The notes beneath the pieces are model-generated. The model made no database searches, was not told the DNA's origin, and was given only the letters and a program-made list of their open reading frames with translations. DNA of 9,498 nucleotides from positions 1-9,498 of the forward strand of contig JAKLJF010000099.1 of assembly GCA_023151335.1 (NCBI GenBank), in the 5' to 3' direction. Numbering within the stretch: position 1 is the first letter of the stretch; every line of letters begins with the position of its first letter. This stretch comes from Thermoanaerobaculia bacterium (GTDB lineage: Bacteria; Bacteroidota; Bacteroidia; Chitinophagales; Saprospiraceae). Made by a program: the position numbers and the translations under genes. Positions 4,637 to 9,498 of the stretch are shown piece by piece.

Positions 4637-7603
4637 ATGCGCGAAGACACGCCTGCTATCTACATTTCCCGCGACGAATCCGATGCATCCACTGCCGGGG
4701 ATGTACAGCGTTATCTTCAACAAACATTTGGGGGTCAAAAAATCCTTTTTTGGGACGGCGGATCGGTAGCGGAGGAGCAATACCGTACAACAGCCACCCT
4801 TTTTTTGGAAAACTGCCACCTGTTTATTGCCTGTTTATCCATAAATTATACTGATTCGCCGGATGTCCGCTGGGAACTGGAAAAAGCGTTGCAGGAGCAG
4901 AAACGGCGGCCCGGTTTCCAGATCGCCGTTTTGCTGGCGCGGGGAACGGCCATACCGGAAAATCTGTCGGGTTTCCCAATCGTACCCAGCCCCGGCCAGC
5001 CCGTGGAAGGTTTTTCGTTGAGCCGGGAAATTCAGTTGCAGCGCAGCGCACAGGGTATCCGGGATATTCTGTATCAGATTGACCGTTCGGGAACGCCCGC
5101 TCCGCCAACGGAGCCGGAATACCGGATCACCTTCGAAGATGTGCGGGAGCGTTTGCTTGTTGGGTCGGAACACTGCGATCTGATTCCCGTATTCAATTTT
5201 TTAAAACAACTCCTGCATCCCGAAAAAACGCCCGACGACGTTTTTCAACTCGAAGACGCTTTTGCCGAATGGCGGCAACAAACCCAGCGGAACAAACTCG
5301 GCTTCGACGTTTTTAGTCAAACCATCGCGGCTATACGGCTCGACCTGCAACACGATCAAACGGCCGGACTGTTTTTGCCCGCCGGCGAAATTCTGATCCC
5401 TGATTCACTGAACCTTGTCAATGTTACCCAAAGCGCCCCTGAGCAGCCGCATCCCGAACGGTTGACCCTCACCCAGCAGCAGGAATTTCGCCGGAAGCTC
5501 CTTTTGGCGCAGGACGATATCGGCATCGGCAATTTCAGCCGGGCGCATACCCACTGCGAACACGTACGCGGGCACATCGATCCGCAATCGGCCCAATTGT
5601 ACGAGATGTTGCTGATCACCTACCTTAAAAAGGAAACGCCCGATCGTATCATACACGACGCGGTATATGGCAGCGGGTATAAACTCAACCACGTGATCGT
5701 GTTCGCGGGTCGCCTGGCCGACTATCAGCGCAACGGCAAATGTCCGGCAGAGGCTGGGTTTTACAACCTGCGCGCCGCCGCCCAGGCACTATCCGACGCG
5801 CTGCTGCGCCTCTACAGTCAATTTCAAAACGACTATATCCTGCACACCGGCCGCTACGGCAGGGAAGTGCCCGACAACCGGGCGGCCATTGCCCGTTGCA
5901 TTCAGATCGCCATGGAGATATACCGCACGGTGCACCCCTATCGCGGATTTCTGGAACTGGTCGTCAATGAATTGTGCAACGGCGGCAAATACGATTATAT
6001 CCGCCAGGTAGAGATCGCCAACGACGAGTTTCGTTTCGCATCGCACGTCGATTTCGGTCTCGAAAGCGAAATACGCGAGGTGGTAGGCATGATGGAGGCC
6101 GTATCACCCGATGATGACGACGCCCTGATGAACCGGCAGCTGCGGGAAAACCTTTTGTTCAACCTAAAGGCTAAAAGGGTAAGGCTGCAAGCACAGGTTG
6201 CCGAAGAGCGCCGGCGGTACCGCACCTTTACCGACGTACGCGACTCGGTCATCGAACTGGTGCAGGCCGCATTGCTGGGATACAAAATTTTTAGCGACCA
6301 GGGCTACCCCGACGAAGAATCCTTCCTGCGACTGGCAGTCGAGCAACTCTTGCCGGGACTGCTGCTGCCTACCGCTTCGGGCGCGCCGGCACAGGCCATT
6401 GCCGGTATGCGCTGGTTCGACCTGGATGCCAACGGCGCCGTGCGCGCCCACCCCGATTGCGCCCGCTACGAATTCGATGCCCTGGAAATCGTGGAAAAGA
6501 TCGTGCGCGACCACGCCGGCAGCGCCGGATGGTTGCAGGTGCATCCCAATATTAAACAGGAGGTTTTCCTGCAATTTGTTGCCGACACCAATGCCGAATA
6601 CCAGCGCATATACGAAAATCTGCAATGGACCGATATCCGGCGCATGCACGAAACCGAGGCCCGGCGGCGGATCATCCAATGCCTGCGCAACTGGAAAATC
6701 GCCTACCTCGCCTATCCGGATACCGGTACAGAGTACCTGCAACACATCCTGCAGGAACTGACCGGCAACCGGCTGTTGCTGTGGATGCGCTTCTCGCCAC
6801 CGCACCTGACCACCCTGCCCGACAGCGCCGGACTGGGGTATAACGCCCTCGCGGAGTTCAAACAACTGCTGGAATTGCCCGGCGGAATACCCGAAGAGGA
6901 TATTTATCGTCTGCTGGCATATAACCTGTTCCACCGCCATATCCGCCCATCCGCGGATACCATCCCTGCAGGCGATGAAAGCAAACGCCAGGAAATGATC
7001 TCCCTGCTTCTGCAGGCATTGCAAAACTACCGTGACTTGTATCCGGCGCCCGAGTACCTGGACTTCGTGTTCGACGAACTTACCCTGGAACACCGGTACC
7101 GCTGGGTGGATGTCATGGAAACCGGGGTCTGGCAAAGTTGGCCATTTGATAACAAACCCACCTTTTCGCCCACGGAAATCCTGGAACAACTGGCGCAAAT
7201 ATTGCCCGAACGCTACCATATGCTGGAGGCCCGCCAACGCATCGCCCAACGCCGTCATGCCGACCTGCAAAACCGTTACCTTCGGGAAATCAGCGAATAT
7301 CCGCATGAAAACCGGCTCATCGAACGGGAGATCGCCATCGGCATTATGCGCAAATTGAAAGGTCTGTTCCTGTTCTATCCGGATGCTGCTTTTCTCACAC
7401 TTCCCCTGCGCGAACTGGAAGGGTATGGCCGTATCAAATGGTACGAAGACCTGCTCGGCGTATTCCCTTCCCGGAAAAATCACTACGAAAACCAACTTTT
7501 CCGTTTCGATTACCGGCAGGAACTCTCCGAATTCCGGATGTATCGCGATACGGTTCCGCAGTGGATGGAGCATGTGAAACAGGGGCTCGGGACACAGGAT
7601 TGA
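4637..7603 (+). CDS. TIR-like domain protein with EAD11-like segment and long helical repeat region
   Basis: Uncharacterised 988-residue protein, probably cytoplasmic: no signal peptide or membrane segment is visible. Residues 1 to about 145 look like a TIR domain: AIYISRDESD (strand A), FWDGGSVAEEQ (38-48, BB-loop region), HLFIACLSINY (61-71), then SPDVRWELEKAL (74-85). The last aligns with the family's S-x-x-V-x-x-E-L motif, making Glu80 the likely NAD-cleaving glutamate. A Pro-rich linker (152-161) follows. Residues about 166-240 resemble effector-associated domain 11: EDVRERLL, a variable middle, then QLEDAFAEWRQQTQ, the turn NKLGFD and a final helix. After a second linker (241-275) the remainder is helical and not recognised, apart from five diverged repeats between about 416 and 952. 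By family knowledge, TIR plus an effector-associated domain suggests an NAD-consuming effector of a conflict system; this role is inferred. It is divergent from purL, with no partner gene adjacent. The ATG at 4637 fits the TIR start. Confidence 0.85.
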   Translation: MREDTPAIYISRDESDASTAGDVQRYLQQTFGGQKILFWDGGSVAEEQYRTTATLFLENCHLFIACLSINYTDSPDVRWELEKALQEQKRRPGFQIAVLLARGTAIPENLSGFPIVPSPGQPVEGFSLSREIQLQRSAQGIRDILYQIDRSGTPAPPTEPEYRITFEDVRERLLVGSEHCDLIPVFNFLKQLLHPEKTPDDVFQLEDAFAEWRQQTQRNKLGFDVFSQTIAAIRLDLQHDQTAGLFLPAGEILIPDSLNLVNVTQSAPEQPHPERLTLTQQQEFRRKLLLAQDDIGIGNFSRAHTHCEHVRGHIDPQSAQLYEMLLITYLKKETPDRIIHDAVYGSGYKLNHVIVFAGRLADYQRNGKCPAEAGFYNLRAAAQALSDALLRLYSQFQNDYILHTGRYGREVPDNRAAIARCIQIAMEIYRTVHPYRGFLELVVNELCNGGKYDYIRQVEIANDEFRFASHVDFGLESEIREVVGMMEAVSPDDDDALMNRQLRENLLFNLKAKRVRLQAQVAEERRRYRTFTDVRDSVIELVQAALLGYKIFSDQGYPDEESFLRLAVEQLLPGLLLPTASGAPAQAIAGMRWFDLDANGAVRAHPDCARYEFDALEIVEKIVRDHAGSAGWLQVHPNIKQEVFLQFVADTNAEYQRIYENLQWTDIRRMHETEARRRIIQCLRNWKIAYLAYPDTGTEYLQHILQELTGNRLLLWMRFSPPHLTTLPDSAGLGYNALAEFKQLLELPGGIPEEDIYRLLAYNLFHRHIRPSADTIPAGDESKRQEMISLLLQALQNYRDLYPAPEYLDFVFDELTLEHRYRWVDVMETGVWQSWPFDNKPTFSPTEILEQLAQILPERYHMLEARQRIAQRRHADLQNRYLREISEYPHENRLIEREIAIGIMRKLKGLFLFYPDAAFLTLPLRELEGYGRIKWYEDLLGVFPSRKNHYENQLFRFDYRQELSEFRMYRDTVPQWMEHVKQGLGTQD
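5882..7492 (+). repeat. Five diverged internal protein repeats in the C-terminal half of the TIR protein
   Basis: A shared pattern, an amphipathic helix then (Y/H)-P-x(3-5)-(F/Y)-L-x(5)-(E/Q)-L, occurs five times. The cores are HPYRGFLELVVNEL (433-446), YPDEESFLRLAVEQL (557-571), YPDTGTEYLQHILQEL (693-708), YPAPEYLDFVFDEL (802-815) and YPDAAFLTLPLREL (914-927). In all five the aromatic before the Leu lies exactly seven residues before the Glu/Gln. Core-to-core spacing is about 125, 137, 107 and 112 residues. A Trp or Tyr-rich segment often follows (LLLWMRF, RYRWVDV, RIKWYED). I read this as a tandem of helical units of about 105-140 residues. No known repeat family was recognised. Confidence 0.55.
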
Positions 7604-7604
7604 T

Positions 7605-9074
7605 TTACTCCCGCTTCCGCCGCATCAACACATACCGCCCCTCTTCCACTGTCAGTACCGGCTCATAATTGTTTCGCAACGCTTCAATATCTTCCCGCGT
7701 GGCCGTATAGAAAAAATCGGTGTCGCCTTTCGGCGGCTGATCGCCGTGGTATTGCGGGGTAGTCACCCATTGCCGGTAGGGCGGGCGGGAAAATTCGTTG
7801 TGAAATTGCAGGGAATTGAGGAGCAGCCAGTTGGCATCGATGGTAAAAGGCGTGGTACGGCCTTCGGTTTCATACGCCTTTTTGATATAATCAAACACCG
7901 TGAAAGTCCCGCGGTCGTAGCTCCATTCGTAGGACTCGCGGATGTTGCGGTTATTATCGAAGTTGATCAGGGTGAATATGAGGAGCGGTACGGCAAAATA
8001 CAGCGCTTTATAGCGCCACTGCCGCCACAATAATTCGCCCACCGCGATCAACTGCAGGGCAAACAGCGGGTATAAAAACACTGCCGTCCGGGGATTCAGA
8101 AACGGGACGTCCAGAAAAAAGTTCTGGAGCAGGTTAACCGTCACGGTGCCCGCCAGGAGAAATCCGGCAAACACCAGCGGGTCGGGCGGAGACATGCGCC
8201 ATTGCCGGTTGCCCCAGCGCCACACGGCCACCGCCCAGGCGGTCAGACAAAATACCACGATGAGTTTGGCTAATACAGGTACCGTGGGTCCGTCGAGGTA
8301 CGGGTGATCCATGATGGAACTGCGTACCAGCGGCGCCAGCGTTTCCCGAAAAAAACCGGCGCTGCCCCAATATTTCAGCTCGTCGCCGGCCTGCATACGG
8401 TAAACCGGTAAAGCGCATAGTATTAACAGGATCAATATCCCCGCGGCTAAAATCTTTGATGCCTTTCTCCGCTCCGCTGCCGCCACCAATTGCTGCCGGA
8501 TATTCAATAACAAAAGCAGGATCAGCGGCAAATAAACATTCAGTATTGTAAAATTGGCCATGACAGACAACCCGGCAAATACCAGCGTCACTCCCAGGTA
8601 TTTCGGCCGGGCATTTTCCAGGTATTTCCAGGCAAAATAAACAGCCACCGTCATCAATGCTATGGAAATGCCATAGCCGCGGGCCAGGGCAAAAAATTCG
8701 GCCATAAATGGATTGCCCAACAACAGCACAAACCAGAGCAAACGCAGCCAGCCGGTACTGCCCAGTAAACGCGCAAGCGCTCCGGCTCCAAAAAGATACA
8801 ATAAGCCGCCGGCCAATGCGGGTATTCGCGCCACCATCTGCCCCATCCCGAATATCCCGGCCAGTAGTTTGATCGCCAGCGTATTCAGGATATGATTGTT
8901 CGGAACAGCCTCCCGCTGATACGTCATCAGGTCAAAAATGCCCCGGGTCACATGATTGTAGCAAGTGGCCACTTCATCCTGTGTCATCGGGATATACCAT
9001 GCCCGAAGCAACAGGTACAGGAAGTACACTGCAGCAATCACGATCAGGAGGATTGTTTCAATTTTCCGGTTCAT
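7605..9074 (-). CDS. Multi-spanning membrane protein, GT-C (family 39-like) glycosyltransferase
   Basis: Integral inner-membrane protein of 489 residues with roughly ten to twelve hydrophobic segments (about 7-25, 83-103, 108-122, 128-148, 158-191 as two, 206-225, 266-286, 300-320, 328-348, 356-371). It ends in a soluble tail of about 118 residues (372-489). Typical GT-C signs are an acidic pair in the first outer loop (TQDE, Asp33-Glu34), a following PNNHILNTL resembling the NHPPL-type loop, and FFALARGYG (127-135) resembling the family's F-x-x-R-x-Y region. Such enzymes transfer sugar from a polyprenyl-phosphate donor on the outer face of the inner membrane; acceptor and donor here are unknown. 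The stop lies one base from the stop of the convergent TIR gene, leaving no separate terminator. Upstream is a 9-bp tandem repeat array starting 7 bases before the ATG. Membrane topology is secure; the enzymatic class is fairly likely. Confidence 0.75.
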   Translation of the reverse strand: MNRKIETILLIVIAAVYFLYLLLRAWYIPMTQDEVATCYNHVTRGIFDLMTYQREAVPNNHILNTLAIKLLAGIFGMGQMVARIPALAGGLLYLFGAGALARLLGSTGWLRLLWFVLLLGNPFMAEFFALARGYGISIALMTVAVYFAWKYLENARPKYLGVTLVFAGLSVMANFTILNVYLPLILLLLLNIRQQLVAAAERRKASKILAAGILILLILCALPVYRMQAGDELKYWGSAGFFRETLAPLVRSSIMDHPYLDGPTVPVLAKLIVVFCLTAWAVAVWRWGNRQWRMSPPDPLVFAGFLLAGTVTVNLLQNFFLDVPFLNPRTAVFLYPLFALQLIAVGELLWRQWRYKALYFAVPLLIFTLINFDNNRNIRESYEWSYDRGTFTVFDYIKKAYETEGRTTPFTIDANWLLLNSLQFHNEFSRPPYRQWVTTPQYHGDQPPKGDTDFFYTATREDIEALRNNYEPVLTVEEGRYVLMRRKRE

Positions 9075-9080
9075 ACGATA

Positions 9081-9190
9081 TGAGGGGTTTATGAGGGGTT
9101 TATGAGGGTTTAGAGGGTTTAGAGGGTTTAGAGGGTTTAGAGGGTTTAGAGGGTTTAGAGGGTTTAGAAGGTTTAGAAGGTTTAGAAGGA
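9081..9190. repeat. Telomere-like 9-bp minisatellite (GAGGGTTTA) upstream of the glycosyltransferase gene
   Basis: Eleven head-to-tail units plus a partial one lie in the 133-bp gap between the TonB receptor stop and the glycosyltransferase ATG. Reading the plus strand: two TGAGGGGTTTA (9081-9102), one TGAGGGTTTA (9103-9112), six identical GAGGGTTTA (9113-9166), two GAAGGTTTA (9167-9184), then GAAGGA. Variants are grouped in order rather than scattered, as expected from replication slippage with local homogenisation. Nine successive runs of three or four G occur with 6-7-base spacers, so the plus strand could fold into a G-quadruplex. The plus strand is the template for the downstream gene. 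The array would occupy that gene's leader or promoter. No other element is evident in the gap. Confidence 0.95.
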
Positions 9191-9207
9191 GCAGTAAAGA
9201 AAGTGAA

Positions 9208-9498
9208 TTAAAAGGCCCATTGAAGGCCGCCTTTCCACGCCCGGCCCGGCAAGGGTTGGTATTCCAGTACCTGATAAGCTTTATTCCAGCAATTTTCGAG
9301 GCGAAAATGCAATGCTATTTGTTGTTTAAAACATTTCACATCATATTTCAGCAAAAAATTTCCGGTGGCAAACCCGGATAGCGTCAGGGAATTGTCAGTG
9401 GTGCGGTAACGACGGCCGGTCCATTGGTGCAGGTAGGCAGCCGACCACTTGCCGTACACCCATTGCAGGGTTGCGTTGCCGCTGTGCAAGGGGGTATA
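9208..9498 (-). CDS. C-terminal end of a TonB-dependent receptor (5' part outside window)
   Basis: The last 96 residues of an outer-membrane beta-barrel receptor; the frame stays open to the right edge (beginning YTPLHSGN), so the start lies beyond it. Evidence is the alternating aromatic/polar strands typical of a barrel, the late NKAYQVLEYQPLPGRAWKGG turn-and-strand motif seen near the end of TonB-dependent receptors, and termination on a Phe (GLQWAF), the usual last residue for outer-membrane insertion. These receptors import siderophores, vitamin B12 or glycans with energy from TonB/ExbBD. The substrate cannot be told from this piece, though the closing motif suits the BtuB/FepA type better than SusC. 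No hairpin terminator is visible after the stop; the repeat array begins 17 bases downstream, so read-through into the glycosyltransferase gene is possible. Confidence 0.8.
   Translation of the reverse strand, partial: YTPLHSGNATLQWVYGKWSAAYLHQWTGRRYRTTDNSLTLSGFATGNFLLKYDVKCFKQQIALHFRLENCWNKAYQVLEYQPLPGRAWKGGLQWAF

Noticed and set aside
3423..4769. 448-residue open frame on the plus strand opposite purL
   Set aside because: It lies antisense to an unmistakable purL and continues into the promoter region. Its protein shows no family motif, only His/Phe/Arg-rich composition typical of a mirror frame in GC-rich DNA.
6164..7573. 469-residue open frame on the minus strand opposite the TIR gene
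   Set aside because: It is a shadow of the long plus-strand gene; it has no recognisable domain and an unnatural Gln/Phe/Val-rich composition. The sense frame carries the repeat pattern and domain order.
9081..9190. CRISPR array or true telomere
   Set aside because: Units are 9-11 bp with no spacers, so not CRISPR. The array is internal, flanked by genes on both sides, and the unit (TTTAGAGGG) is not a standard telomere repeat, so it is a minisatellite.

Overview
The window looks like a chromosomal segment of a GC-rich Bacteroidota species, possibly of the Saprospiraceae/Chitinophagales type. The grounds are an OmpA protein with thrombospondin type 3 repeats, a TlpA-like lipoprotein, a SusC/BtuB-style TonB receptor end, the near absence of Shine-Dalgarno sequences, and a TAnnTTTG-type -7 promoter element ahead of purL. 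The lineage is inferred from gene content. There are six protein genes, four complete and two cut by the window edges. I see no rRNA, tRNA, insertion sequence or CRISPR.

Layout: (1) The window opens inside an OmpA-family outer-membrane protein (+ strand) with six 27-residue calcium-binding repeats and a C-terminal peptidoglycan-binding domain. A perfect 16-bp hairpin separates it from the convergent gene. (2) A thioredoxin-fold lipoprotein of the TlpA/ResA type (- strand) follows. (3) Next is purL (- strand), encoding the short, PurQ/PurS-dependent form of FGAM synthase. (4) A 140-bp divergent promoter region holds two almost identical palindromes. (5) It leads rightwards into a 988-residue protein with an N-terminal TIR-like domain, a segment resembling effector-associated domain 11 (EAD11), and a long helical C-terminal part. 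I find at least five diverged copies of one repeat in that C-terminal part. (6) One base after its stop codon is the stop of a convergent multi-spanning membrane protein (- strand) that resembles GT-C/family 39 glycosyltransferases. (7) Immediately upstream of that gene is a telomere-like minisatellite of TTTAGAGGG units. (8) The window ends in the C-terminal barrel strands of a TonB-dependent receptor (- strand).

The genes do not form one pathway. OmpA, the TlpA-like lipoprotein, the membrane glycosyltransferase and the TonB receptor are envelope functions, and purL is housekeeping. The outlier is the TIR protein. Its architecture is that of a conflict or signalling effector with a likely NAD-directed TIR head and a large sensor or scaffold tail, but no partner gene lies beside it. 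The most interesting items are this protein, its internal repeats, the paired palindromes in its promoter, and the G-rich minisatellite.
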